This document shows, one piece after another, positions 43,716 through 52,551 of a stretch of DNA of 64,000 nucleotides (position 1 is its first letter; the number at the start of each line of letters is the position of its first letter). The stretch is taken from positions 3,472,001 to 3,536,000 of the forward strand of contig NZ_JALDST010000001.1 in the NCBI RefSeq assembly GCF_022747945.1, read 5' to 3'. The notes beneath the pieces are model-generated. The model was given only the letters and a program-made list of their open reading frames with translations, had not been told where the DNA came from and ran no database searches. The DNA is from Micromonospora sp. R77 (GTDB lineage Bacteria; Actinomycetota; Actinomycetes; Mycobacteriales; Micromonosporaceae). The position numbers were made by a program, and so were the translations under genes.

Positions 43716-44654
43716 GTGTCCTCCGCCCCGCACCGTCCGCCCCTGGACCCGCTGACCGCCGGCGTCGTGGTGCTCGCCGTCGTGGCCGTCTCGTCGTCCG
43801 CCCCGCTGATCGCCTTCGCCGCCGCGCCCGCCCTCGCCATCGCCTGCTGGCGGAACCTGCTCTCGGTCGCCGTGCTCGGCCCCTTCTCGCTGGCCCGGCG
43901 GCGGGCCGAGTTCCGCGCGCTGACCGTGGGCGCCGGCCGCCGGGAGGGCCTCTACTGCGTACTCTCCGGGGTCGCGCTGGCCGCGCACTTCGCCACCTGG
44001 ATGCCGAGCGCGCAGCTCACCTCGGTCGCGGCGGCCACCGCGCTGGGCGCCACCCAGCCGGTGTGGCAGGGGTTGATCGCCGGCTGGCAGGGTCGGCGGC
44101 TGCCGGTGGCGGTCTGGGCCGGCATCGCCGTGGCGGTCCTCGGCGCGGTGCTGGCCACCGGTGCGGACTTCGGCGCCTCCGGCCGGGCCTTCGCCGGTGA
44201 CCTGCTGGCCGTGACCGGCGGGATGTTCGCGGCGGTCTACACCGCCTTCGGGGAGCGCGCCCGCGCCACCATCAGCACCACCACCTACACCACCATCTGC
44301 TACGGGGTCTGCGCGGCGATCCTGCTGGTGGTCTGCCTGGCCGGCGGCGTACGCCTGCACGGCTACGACCGGAACACCTGGCTGGCGATCCTCGGGCTGG
44401 TGGTCGGCGCCCAGCTGCTCGGTCACTCGATGTTCAACTACGCGCTGCGTCGGATCTCCGCCACCACGGTCAGCGTGCTCATCCTGCTGGAGGCCCCCGG
44501 CGCCGCCCTGATCGCCTGGGCCTGGCTCGGTCAACTGCCCCGCACCCTGGCCGTGCCCGGCCTGGCGCTCCTGCTGGCCGGCGTCGCCGTCGTCGTCCTG
44601 GCCGGCGCCCGCACCACCCGCCGCCCCACCCCCGTCCCCATCCCCGCCGACTGA
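43716..44654 (+). CDS. EamA/DMT-superfamily exporter
   Basis: A 312-residue membrane protein with about ten hydrophobic segments in two EamA halves (AVAVSSSAPLIAFAAAPALA; ATALGATQPVWQGLIAGW; TVSVLILLEAPGAALIAWAW). The family exports metabolites. GTG 43716 follows TGAGGA; a TTG at 43707 is possible. The next gene is an APC permease, separated by repeat copy D. Confidence 0.85.
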   Translation: MSSAPHRPPLDPLTAGVVVLAVVAVSSSAPLIAFAAAPALAIACWRNLLSVAVLGPFSLARRRAEFRALTVGAGRREGLYCVLSGVALAAHFATWMPSAQLTSVAAATALGATQPVWQGLIAGWQGRRLPVAVWAGIAVAVLGAVLATGADFGASGRAFAGDLLAVTGGMFAAVYTAFGERARATISTTTYTTICYGVCAAILLVVCLAGGVRLHGYDRNTWLAILGLVVGAQLLGHSMFNYALRRISATTVSVLILLEAPGAALIAWAWLGQLPRTLAVPGLALLLAGVAVVVLAGARTTRRPTPVPIPAD

Positions 44655-44686
44655 CCGTTGCCGCCCCCGCGACCGCAGGAACGCGC

Positions 44687-44745
44687 CCTCTTTCCCGGAA
44701 AGAGTCGCCATTCCGCCGCCGGAGCCGCCGCTTTCCGTGAAAGTG
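44687..44745. repeat. Degenerate palindromic repeat, copy D
   Basis: CTCTTTCCCGGAAAGAG is itself an 8-bp hairpin, followed by CTTTCCGTGAAAGTGCGAG. The long stem of copies A-C is lost. It lies just before the APC permease gene. Confidence 0.6.
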
Positions 44746-44763
44746 CGAGGGGAGGGGGTGGGC

Positions 44764-46929
44764 ATGGCGCGGGAGGAGGGGGGTGGCGGGGAGGCGCAGG
44801 GCGGGACGGTCGTGACGCCGTCGGCGGAGTTCCCGCCGCTGGCCGAGGCGGAGTTGGCCACGCTGCGCGGGATCGGTGCGCGGTGGCGGCCGGGGGGCCG
44901 GCCGGGCGAGCTGCCGGTCGATCCGACCCTGGGGCGGTACCGGCGACGGCCGCCGAGCCGCTTCGGCCGCCTCGCCCCGATCGAGCTGTTCAAGGTCGAG
45001 GAGCCCGACGAACTGGTCGCCACCGAGCCGGCCAACCTGCCCGGCTCCCGGTGGGGTCGCGCGGTGACCCGGCTGAGGCGGGCGCTGTTCGGCCCGCCGC
45101 TGTCCAGCGCCGCGGTGCTCTACGAGCGGATGCGCAAGCTGGTGGCCCTGCCGATCCTCTCCTCCGACCTGCTCAGCTCGGTCGCGTACGGGCCGGAGGC
45201 GATGCTCAGCGTGCTGGTGCTGGCCGGCAGCGGTTCGCTGGGGCTGTCGCTGCCGCTGGCCGCCGCACTGGTGGTGCTGATGATCGCGGTGGGGTTGTCG
45301 TACCGGCAGACCATCCCGGCGTACCCGCACGGGGCGGGGTCGTACATCGTGGCGGGGGACAACCTGGGTGTCACCCCGGGACTGGCGGCGGCGGCCGGGC
45401 TGATGCTCGACTATGTGCTGACCGTGTCGGTGTCGGTGGCCGCCGGGGTGCACGCGGTCACCTCGGCACTTCCGGGGTTGACGTGGGCCACCGTGCCGCT
45501 CGGGGTGCTGGTGATCGCCGTGCTGCTCGCCGGGAACCTGCGCGGGGTCCGTACCGCCGGCAACATCTTCGTGCTCCCCACGTACGCCTTCGTCGTCGCG
45601 GTCCTCGCGGTGCTCGCGGTCGGATACCTGCGGGCGGCGGGTCGGGGTTTCGCGCCGGTGCCGCCGCCGACGGTGCCGGCCGCCGAGGGCGTCGGGCTGC
45701 TGCTGGTGCTGCGGGCGTTCGCGTCGGGTGCGGTGTCGATGACCGGTATCGAGGCGGTGTCCAACGCGGTGCCGGCGTTCCGGCCGACCGAGTGGCGCAA
45801 CGCCCGCACCACGCTCGGCTGGATGGTCACCATGCTGGTGGTGCTCTTCGCCGGGCTGACCGTGCTGATCCACCTGGCCGGACTGGTGCCCCGACCGGAC
45901 GAGACCGTCCTGTCCCAACTCGGTCGGCTCACCTTCCCGACCGGCCCCTGGTACGCCCTGCTCCAGGTCACCACCGCGCTGATCCTGCTGCTGGCCGCGA
46001 ACACGGCGTTCAACGACTTTCCCCGGCTGCTCTTCTTCATGGCCCGCGACGGGCATGCGCCCCGCCGGTTCCTGCACATGGGGGACCGGCTGGCGTTCAG
46101 CAACGGGCTGGTGGCCCTCGCGGTCGCGGCGACGGTCGTCTTCGTCGCCTTCGGCGGGCACACCGAGGCACTGATCCCGCTCTACGCGGTCGGGGTGTTC
46201 CTCGCGTTCACCCTCTCGCAGGCCGGCATGGTGGTGCACTGGCGGCGCCGCCGCGGGCGGGGCTGGCGGCACCGGCTGGTCCTCAACGCGCTCGGCGCCA
46301 CCCTCTCCGGCCTGGTGCTGCTGACGGCCGCGGTCGCCAAGTTCACCGAGGGAGCCTGGGTGGTGGTGGTCGCGGTGCCGCTGCTGGTGCTGCTCTTCCA
46401 CCGGATCCACCGGCACTACGCCACCCTGCACCGGGCGCTGGCGCTGCACCGCCCGCCGGCCGCCGGGGCCGGGCCGGCGCCGACGGGTGCCGGGCCCGCC
46501 GAGGGTGAGGAGCTGCCCCAACAGGTACGCCACCTGGTGGTGGTGCCGGTCGCCCGGCTGAACCGGGCGTCGCTGCGCGCCCTGGCGTACGCGGCGTCGC
46601 TGGGGCAGCCGACGTTGGCCGTGCACATCGCTCCGGAGGAGGCCGAGGCGGACCGGTTCCGGGAGCAGTGGCGGGCCTGGGGTGACCAGGTGCGGTTGGA
46701 GACGATCGTGTCGCCGTACCGGGCGGTGATCGGGCCGCTGGCGCACTATCTGGAGGCGCTGCACGCCTCCCGGCCGGAGCTGACGCTGACCGTGATCGTG
46801 CCGGAGGTGGTGCTGCGCCGCCGCCGGCACCGGCCGCTGCACAGCCGGGCCGAGCAGCGGCTGCGGACGGCGCTGCGACCCCTGCCCGGGGTGGTGGTCA
46901 CCAGCGTGCCGGTGCACATCGCCGAGTGA
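44764..46929 (+). CDS. APC-family transporter with C-terminal cytoplasmic domain
   Basis: A 721-residue protein. Twelve predicted membrane segments from about residue 130 (SSDLLSSVAYGPEAMLSVLV; AYPHGAGSYIVAGDNLGVTP) mark an APC-superfamily permease of the KUP/BasA-like type. A soluble C-terminal domain of about 150 residues (HLVVVPVARLNRASLRALAY) resembles a USP-like Rossmann domain. The N-terminal 90 residues are charged. ATG 44764 is chosen for its GAGGGGAGGGGG upstream. The substrate is unknown, and the domain order suggests ligand-regulated transport. Confidence 0.83.
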   Translation: MAREEGGGGEAQGGTVVTPSAEFPPLAEAELATLRGIGARWRPGGRPGELPVDPTLGRYRRRPPSRFGRLAPIELFKVEEPDELVATEPANLPGSRWGRAVTRLRRALFGPPLSSAAVLYERMRKLVALPILSSDLLSSVAYGPEAMLSVLVLAGSGSLGLSLPLAAALVVLMIAVGLSYRQTIPAYPHGAGSYIVAGDNLGVTPGLAAAAGLMLDYVLTVSVSVAAGVHAVTSALPGLTWATVPLGVLVIAVLLAGNLRGVRTAGNIFVLPTYAFVVAVLAVLAVGYLRAAGRGFAPVPPPTVPAAEGVGLLLVLRAFASGAVSMTGIEAVSNAVPAFRPTEWRNARTTLGWMVTMLVVLFAGLTVLIHLAGLVPRPDETVLSQLGRLTFPTGPWYALLQVTTALILLLAANTAFNDFPRLLFFMARDGHAPRRFLHMGDRLAFSNGLVALAVAATVVFVAFGGHTEALIPLYAVGVFLAFTLSQAGMVVHWRRRRGRGWRHRLVLNALGATLSGLVLLTAAVAKFTEGAWVVVVAVPLLVLLFHRIHRHYATLHRALALHRPPAAGAGPAPTGAGPAEGEELPQQVRHLVVVPVARLNRASLRALAYAASLGQPTLAVHIAPEEAEADRFREQWRAWGDQVRLETIVSPYRAVIGPLAHYLEALHASRPELTLTVIVPEVVLRRRRHRPLHSRAEQRLRTALRPLPGVVVTSVPVHIAE

Positions 46930-46932
46930 GGG

Positions 46933-47576
46933 TCACAGGTACGCCGCGAAGTGCTCCGTCACCAGCTCCGCGACCGTCTCGGCGTCCTGCTCCCCGTCCA
47001 CCTCGATGACCCGGATGCCGAGGTCGTGGGCGCGGGCCACGGCGTCGGCGGCGACCAGTTCGTCGCGGGCGAGGCGGTTGCGCAGCGCCCGGTCGGGGTC
47101 GGTCACCCCCGGGTGCCGGGCGGTCGCGCGGGGCAGCCGCCCCAGCTGGTACGCCCGGAACTCCGGCGTCGGCACCAGCACCACCATCTGCTTGGTCGAC
47201 TCCACCACCGGGGCGACCAGTTCGGGTCGCAGCCCCCAGCCTTCGGCGACCACCCGCCGGCCGGCGACCAGCGCGCTCAGGTCGTCCAGCACCCAGGCGA
47301 AGCGGCGCGGGAAGCCGGCGAGGGTCTCGGCGGCCATCCGGCGCGGGTCGGTGTGCACCCAGACCGTGTCCGGTCGGGACCGGCGGGCGGGTCCCCGAGC
47401 CGGACCCGGTCGGCGACCCGCCGGTCCTCGTGGCCCCGGGCGTCGTGCCGGTCGTAGAGGTAGGCGGTCAGCCCGTGCCGCAGGGCCAGGGTGACGGCGA
47501 GGGTGGTCTTGCCGGCCCACTGCGCGCCGCCGATCCACAGGGCGCGGCGGGCGGTGGCCAGGGGATCGAAGTCCAT
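46933..47576 (-). pseudogene. P-loop kinase-like protein, one base missing near 47390
   Basis: ATG 47576 opens LATARRALWIGGAQWAGKTTLAVTLALRHG, a Walker A (GGAQWAGKTT), then TAYLYDRHDARGHEDRRVADRVRLG. The sense continues in another frame as RPDTVWVHTDPRRMAAETLA and on to the stop at 46933. The length is one base short of a whole number of codons (644), so a single deletion near 47390 explains it. Intact, it would be a 214-residue nucleotide-binding kinase of unknown substrate. It converges with the APC gene with 3 bases between stops. Confidence 0.75.
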
Positions 47577-47656
47577 GCGTCGAGCCTGGGGCCTCCCGCT
47601 CACAAGATCAAGTCTTGTTTCCCCTGCCCAGCCGTGATGAAGTAACGGTGAGAGGG

Positions 47657-48379
47657 TCAGCCGTCGGTGACCTCCAGGACCCGGGTGACCGGGGCGTCGT
47701 CGCCGAGCGCGGCGCGCAGCGCGGCCCGCTCCGGGTCGACCAGGAACGACTCGTAGCCGGCCCGGCTGGCGAACCGGATCACGTGCACCTCGCCGCTTCC
47801 GTCGCCGGTACGCAGCCGCCGCTCCAGCCGTCCGCCGTGCCGCCCGAGCAGGGCCAGCACCGCGTCCTCGTACCGCCGGCCGGCCTCGACCGCGCGGAAC
47901 TCGACCAGCGCGACCAGTCGGACCACGGCGGCCGGGTCGTCGACCAGCGACTTCCAGAAGTGGTGGTCGACGTGGCCGCCGGGGATGCCGTCCCGGATGC
48001 CGGTGTCGCCGTAGCCGTGCCGCCGGTAGAAGTCCGGCGCCTGGAAGGAGAACGACGACACGGAGATCTCGGTGCAGCCGCGCGCCCGGGCCTCCTCCTC
48101 GGCGGCCCGCAGCAGCCGGCCGCCCCAGCCCTCGTGGCGCCGGTCGGCGCGCACCCAGATCATGTTGATCCCGGCCCGGGCGCCCCAGGTCCAGCCGGTC
48201 AGCCCGCCGACCAGCTCCCCGTCGGCGTCGGCCACCCGCACCGACAGGTCGGCCTCGTCGTCCGCGCCGGTCGCCGCGTTGTTGAACGCGGTCAGTTCGC
48301 GCTCCAGGCGGGCGGAGAGTTCCGCGTCCTCGCCGCCGACCCGCAGGGCGGGTGCCGTGTCGTCGTTCCCCGTCGTCAT
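47657..48379 (-). CDS. GNAT acetyltransferase with C-terminal extra domain
   Basis: A 240-residue protein. INMIWVRADRRHEGWGGRLLRAAEEEARARG is the GNAT core with the RRHEGWGGRLL CoA loop, and SFSFQAPDFYRRHGYGDTG the C-terminal strand. The last 85 residues (VALVEFRAVEAGRRYEDAVL, then VIRFASRAGYESFLVDPERA) resemble a NIPSNAP/DUF1330 dimeric alpha-beta barrel, an unusual fusion. The substrate is unknown. Confidence 0.8.
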   Translation of the reverse strand: MTTGNDDTAPALRVGGEDAELSARLERELTAFNNAATGADDEADLSVRVADADGELVGGLTGWTWGARAGINMIWVRADRRHEGWGGRLLRAAEEEARARGCTEISVSSFSFQAPDFYRRHGYGDTGIRDGIPGGHVDHHFWKSLVDDPAAVVRLVALVEFRAVEAGRRYEDAVLALLGRHGGRLERRLRTGDGSGEVHVIRFASRAGYESFLVDPERAALRAALGDDAPVTRVLEVTDG

Positions 48380-48428
48380 GCGGGGGAGTATCGCAGCGCC
48401 CCGGACGCCCGGGGCACCGCAATACCGG

Positions 48429-49274
48429 TCAGCCGTCGATGCCGACGGCCTTGGCGCTGGCCGTCCAGAGCCGGGCGGCGAGCCGGGGGTCGCTCGCCTT
48501 CGGCCGCGGCCGGGTCAGCCGCCGATCGGCGTAGTAGCCGCCGTCCACCAGCCGGGCCGGGTCCTGGCGGGCGAGCCAGACCAGCGTCTCCGCGCCCTTC
48601 TCCGGGCTGCGGAACGGCAGCAGCCGCATGCCGAGGGCGACCAGCCGGCTGTCGTTGCCGAACCGGGTCCGCACCACGCCGGGATGGAAGGAGTACGCCG
48701 GTACGTCCGGCCAGCGCCGGGCCGCCTCGGCGGTGAAGAGGATGTTCGCCTGCTTGCTGGTCCCGTACGCGCGCATCGGGCGGTAGCGGCGCAGCGACGC
48801 GTTGAGGTCGTCCGGGTCGAGCACGCCGCTGCGGTGCGCGCCGGAGGCGGTGACCACCAGCCGCCCGATCCGGTCGGCGAGCAGGTTGCTCAGCAGGAAC
48901 GGGGCCAGGTGGTTGGCCTGCATGCTGAGTTCGAACCCGTCGACCGTGGTGACCGGTTGGAGCACGATCGCGCCGGCGTTGTTGGCCAGCACGTCGATCC
49001 GGTCGTACGTCGAACGCAGCTGCTCGGCGAGCCGCCGGACGTCGTCGAGGACCGCGAAGTCGGACCGGAACAGCTCCGGCCGCTCGCCGCAGGACTCGCG
49101 GACCCGGTCCCCGGCCGACTGCAGGCGCGCCGGGTCCCGGCCGACCAGCACCACCCGGTCACCCCGGCGGGCGAGGTCGACGGCGGCGGCCAGGCCGATG
49201 CCGGAGCTGGCCCCGGTCACCACCACGGTCCGACGCCCAGTGAGATCTTCCACAGGTCCATTCACCCCGGTCAC
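48429..49274 (-). CDS. Short-chain dehydrogenase/reductase
   Basis: A 281-residue SDR: VVVTGASSGIGLAAAVDLA, LVGRDPARL (Arg, NADP-type), LANNAGA, Ser in VVTASGAHRSG and YGTSKQAN (YxxxK). The longer C-terminus with SFHPGVVRTRFGND is typical of retinol-dehydrogenase/WWOX-like members. The substrate is unknown. Confidence 0.87.
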   Translation of the reverse strand: MTGVNGPVEDLTGRRTVVVTGASSGIGLAAAVDLARRGDRVVLVGRDPARLQSAGDRVRESCGERPELFRSDFAVLDDVRRLAEQLRSTYDRIDVLANNAGAIVLQPVTTVDGFELSMQANHLAPFLLSNLLADRIGRLVVTASGAHRSGVLDPDDLNASLRRYRPMRAYGTSKQANILFTAEAARRWPDVPAYSFHPGVVRTRFGNDSRLVALGMRLLPFRSPEKGAETLVWLARQDPARLVDGGYYADRRLTRPRPKASDPRLAARLWTASAKAVGIDG

Positions 49275-49380
49275 GGCACGAGGTTACCGTGTGGTCACTA
49301 CGACCTTTGGGATCGTTAAGTCCCGTCTTTCATTCCAGGCGGCGTCGGCGTGCCCGCCGGACGCTGGAAGGAGCGCATCC

Positions 49381-50337
49381 ATGGCCGCTGTCGGTCGCCC
49401 CCGCCGGTCCTGCCTCGCGGTACCCGGTTCCAGCGTCAAGATGCTCGGCAAGGCCCAGGGCCTCCCCGCCGACCAGGTCTTCCTCGACCTGGAGGACGCG
49501 GTGGCCCCGCTGGCGAAGCCGGACGCCCGCAAGAACATCGTCGCCACGCTGAACGAGGGCGACTGGGCCGGCAAGACCCGGGTGGTCCGGGTCAACGACC
49601 TGACCACGCCGTGGACCTACCGGGACGTGATCGAGGTGGTCGAGGGCGCCGGCGCCAACCTGGACTGCATCATGCTGCCCAAGGTGCAGAACGCCGAGCA
49701 GGTGCACTGGCTGGACCTGCTGCTCACCCAGATCGAGAAGACCCTCGGCCTGGAGGTCGGCCGGATCGGCATCGAGGCGCAGATCGAGAACGCCGCCGGC
49801 CTGGTCAACGTCGACGCGATCGCCGGCGCCTCGCCGCGGGTGGAGACCATCATCTTCGGCCCGGCCGACTTCATGGCCTCGATCAACATGAAGTCGCTGG
49901 TGGTCGGCGCGTTGATCCCCGACTACCCGGGCGACCCCTACCACTACATCCTGATGCGGATCCTGATGGCCGCCCGGATGCACGACAAGCAGGCCATCGA
50001 CGGCCCGTTCCTGCAGATCCGGGACGTCGACGCGTTCCGCGAGGTGGCGAAGCGTTCCGCGGCGCTGGGCTTCGACGGCAAGTGGGTGCTGCACCCGGGC
50101 CAGATCGACGCGGCGAACGAGGTCTACTCGCCGGCCCAGGCCGACTACGACCACGCCGAGCTGATCCTCGACGCGTACGACTTCTACACCTCGGAGGCGG
50201 GCGGCAGGCTCGGCGCGGTGATGCTCGGCGACGAGATGATCGACGAGGCGTCCCGAAAGATGGCCCTGGTCATCGCCGCGAAGGGTCGGGCGGCGGGGAT
50301 GACCCGTACGTCCACCTTCACGCCGCCGGCCGAGTAG
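49381..50337 (+). CDS. CoA-ester lyase (CitE/malyl-CoA lyase-like)
   Basis: A 318-residue TIM-barrel lyase: RRSCLAVPGSSVKMLGKAQG, QVFLDLEDAVAPLAKPDARK (metal-binding acidic cluster), VRVNDLTTPW and GIEAQIENAAGLVNVDAIAG, with KWVLHPGQIDAANEVYSPA at the end. The family cleaves malyl-CoA, citramalyl-CoA or related hydroxyacyl-CoA esters. The mycobacterial homolog Rv2498c acts on branched beta-hydroxyacyl-CoA. GGAAGGAG precedes the ATG. Confidence 0.88.
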   Translation: MAAVGRPRRSCLAVPGSSVKMLGKAQGLPADQVFLDLEDAVAPLAKPDARKNIVATLNEGDWAGKTRVVRVNDLTTPWTYRDVIEVVEGAGANLDCIMLPKVQNAEQVHWLDLLLTQIEKTLGLEVGRIGIEAQIENAAGLVNVDAIAGASPRVETIIFGPADFMASINMKSLVVGALIPDYPGDPYHYILMRILMAARMHDKQAIDGPFLQIRDVDAFREVAKRSAALGFDGKWVLHPGQIDAANEVYSPAQADYDHAELILDAYDFYTSEAGGRLGAVMLGDEMIDEASRKMALVIAAKGRAAGMTRTSTFTPPAE

Positions 50338-50361
50338 CCGGCACCACCCCGGTGCGCCGCC

Positions 50362-50388
50362 GGGCCGTCCCGTCCATCGGGACGGCCC
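50362..50388. terminator. Bidirectional hairpin after the CoA-ester lyase gene
   Basis: GGGCCGTCCCG (50362-50372) pairs perfectly with CGGGACGGCCC (50378-50388) around TCCAT, followed by GTTCG. It lies between convergent genes. Confidence 0.78.
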
Positions 50389-50395
50389 GTTCGCG

Positions 50396-50911
50396 TCAGT
50401 AACCGGTGCTGTCGTAGCTGGACGTGTCCTGGTTGGCGATCCAGACGAAGAAGATCACGATCGCGATGGTCGCCAGCACCGCGATCACGGTGGTGATCCA
50501 GCCGACGATGATGCCCGCCGTGGCGAAGCCCTCGCCGCTCTCGCCGCGCTCCCGGATCTGCTTGCGCGACACGTGACCGAGGATCGCGCCGACGAGACCG
50601 ATGTAGCCGCCGAGGCCGTAGCCGCAGAGCCCGAGCGCGCCGACGATCGAGACGATCATCGCGGCGATGGCGAGGCCGTTCTGCGGCGGGGCCACCTGAT
50701 AGCCCGGCGGGTACGCCGCGGGCGGGTAACCGCCGGCACCGTACGGGTCGACGGTGGGCTGCGGTGACTCGAACTTGTAGCCGGCGTACGGGTCGGCCGA
50801 GGTCGGCTGGCTCGGGATCGGGGCGGCCAGGGTCGGGTCGGCCGGCGGGCCCGACTGCGGGCCGGGTGCGTACGGGTCCTGCCAACCACCGGACGGCGGG
50901 GGATAACTCAT
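50396..50911 (-). CDS. DUF4190 membrane protein
   Basis: A 171-residue protein. The first 75 residues are Pro/Tyr/Gln-rich and disordered (DPYGAGGYPPAAYPPGYQ). The rest is a two-helix DUF4190 unit: NGLAIAAMIVSIVGALGLCG, YIGLVGAILGHVSRKQIRER and ITTVIAVLATIAIVIFFVWI. The role is unknown. GGAG precedes ATG 50911. Confidence 0.83.
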   Translation of the reverse strand: MSYPPPSGGWQDPYAPGPQSGPPADPTLAAPIPSQPTSADPYAGYKFESPQPTVDPYGAGGYPPAAYPPGYQVAPPQNGLAIAAMIVSIVGALGLCGYGLGGYIGLVGAILGHVSRKQIRERGESGEGFATAGIIVGWITTVIAVLATIAIVIFFVWIANQDTSSYDSTGY

Positions 50912-51165
50912 CGGGTTCATCTCCGTTGGGTGCGGGTGCGCCGTCAGGGTAGCCAGGCAGGGGCAAATCCGAGCACCCCCTTTCCGGGTGCCGCGTTGCC
51001 CGGCGGGTCCCCAACGGGCAGGATCTCGGCATGGCACTTGACGCGCGCGGCGGCCGATCGAGACGGGACGTGAGCCGTCCGGGGCTGGTCCGGCGCAGCC
51101 GGGGCACCGCCTCCCCGGGCCCCGCCGACACCGACCAGCCGGCACCGCTGGCCGAGCCGGTCACC

Positions 51166-51921
51166 ATGCGGCTCGACGGCCGGGTGGCGTTGGTCACCGG
51201 AGCCGGCAGCGCGGACGGCATCGGATACGCGACCGCCCGCCGGCTGGCCGACCTGGGTGCCCGGGTGGCCATCGTCTCCACCACCCGCCGGATCCACGAG
51301 CGGGCCGGTGAGCTGGGGGTGACCGGTTTCGTCGCCGACCTGACGGACGAGTCCGAGGTGGGCGCGCTGGCCGACGCGGTGACCGATCAGCTCGGCGACG
51401 TCGAGGTGCTGGTCAACAACGCCGGCCTGGCCAGCCGGGCCAGCCCGGAGGTGCTGCGGCCGGTGGCCCAGCTCAGCTACGACGAGTGGCGCGGTGAGAT
51501 CGACCGGAACCTGACCACCGCGTTCCTGTGCAGCCGGGCGTTCATCAGCGGGATGGCGGAGCGGGGCTGGGGTCGGATCGTCAACCTGTCGGCCACCGCC
51601 GGCCCGGTCAACGCGCTGCCGACCGAGGCCGCGTACGCGGCGGCGAAGGCGGGCGTGGTCGGGCTGACCCGGGCGCTGGCGATGGAGATGATCGCGGACG
51701 GGGTGACCGTCAACGCGGTCGCGCCCGGCACCATCTACACGGCGGCCTCGACGATGGCCGAGCTCAAGCAGGGCCTCGGTACGCCGGTGGGTCGGCCGGG
51801 CACCCCCGACGAGGTGGCCGCCGCCATCGCCTTCCTCTGCTCGCCGGCCGCCTCCTACATCACCGGCCAGATGCTCGTGGTGGACGGCGGCAACAGCGTG
51901 CGGGAGGCCGAGTTCCGCTGA
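51166..51921 (+). CDS. Short-chain dehydrogenase/reductase (FabG-like)
   Basis: A 251-residue [26 protein letters not shown] (with an inserted SAD in the cofactor loop), VNNAGLAS, Ser in [10 protein letters not shown] and [10 protein letters not shown] (YxxxK), [15 protein letters not shown] at the end. An upstream in-frame ATG at 51031 has a good ribosome site and would add an Arg-rich tail of 45 residues, so the start is uncertain. The role could be acyl or alcohol reduction. Confidence 0.83.
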   Translation: MRLDGRVALVTGAGSADGIGYATARRLADLGARVAIVSTTRRIHERAGELGVTGFVADLTDESEVGALADAVTDQLGDVEVLVNNAGLASRASPEVLRPVAQLSYDEWRGEIDRNLTTAFLCSRAFISGMAERGWGRIVNLSATAGPVNALPTEAAYAAAKAGVVGLTRALAMEMIADGVTVNAVAPGTIYTAASTMAELKQGLGTPVGRPGTPDEVAAAIAFLCSPAASYITGQMLVVDGGNSVREAEFR

Positions 51922-51924
51922 GGC

Positions 51925-52371
51925 TCAGTTGTAGGAGCCGCCCCCGTCGGAGTTCGCCCAGAACGCGAAGGCGATCCAGCCGCAGCAGGCGAGCAGGCCG
52001 AGCGCGGTGAAGACGTAGCTGAGGATCAGGCCCCAGGTGGCGAGCTGGGCGCCCTCCTCGCCGGTCTGTCGGATCTGCCGTTTCGCCAGGTGGCCGCAGA
52101 CGATGCCGGCCGGGGCGAACACGAACGCGAGCACCAGCGACAGGATGGCGAGCACGTTCGGTCCGCCGCGCGGTCGGGGCCCCTCGCCGGGCGGCCCGTA
52201 CTGCCCGTACGGCGGCTGCGGGGCGTACGACGGCTGCTGTCCCCACTGCGGCTGCTGCTGGCCGTACTGCTGCTGTTCGCCGTACGACGGCGGCTCGTAG
52301 GACGGCCCGTAGGGCGGCGGCTCGTACGGCGACGGTGGCTGCTCCGGCTCGCCGCCAGGTGGTTGGCTCAC
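51925..52371 (-). CDS. DUF4190 membrane protein
   Basis: A 148-residue protein with a Pro/Gln/Tyr-rich tail (SYGEQQQYGQQQPQWGQQ) followed by two hydrophobic stretches (VLAILSLVLAFVFAPAGIVC; WGLILSYVFTALGLLACCGW) with the HLAKRQIRQTGEEG loop of the DUF4190 family. It resembles the gene at 50396, so the two may derive from one duplication, with the SDR between them. Its role is unknown. Confidence 0.82.
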   Translation of the reverse strand: MSQPPGGEPEQPPSPYEPPPYGPSYEPPSYGEQQQYGQQQPQWGQQPSYAPQPPYGQYGPPGEGPRPRGGPNVLAILSLVLAFVFAPAGIVCGHLAKRQIRQTGEEGAQLATWGLILSYVFTALGLLACCGWIAFAFWANSDGGGSYN

Positions 52372-52496
52372 CTCTGTCCGCCCCCTTCCGCCCAGCTCAA
52401 CGGCCCTCTCTCTTGCGGACGCTACCCGCAGCGGTGAACCTTTTCACAGCGGTTGTGTGGACTGGTCACCTTGGCGCGGCAGGCCCGGGGACAGAT

Positions 52497-52514
52497 ACTG
52501 ACCGAGCGTTCAGT
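52497..52514. promoter_or_regulatory. TetR-type operator before the acyl-CoA dehydrogenase gene
   Basis: ACTGACCGAGCGTTCAGT reads nearly the same on both strands (15 of 18 positions). It lies 38 bases before the start and resembles operators of TetR-family regulators of acyl-CoA genes in actinobacteria. No such regulator lies beside it. Confidence 0.5.
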
Positions 52515-52551
52515 TACCCACGAGTAATGCGCCGATCCCCCGGAGGCTGAG

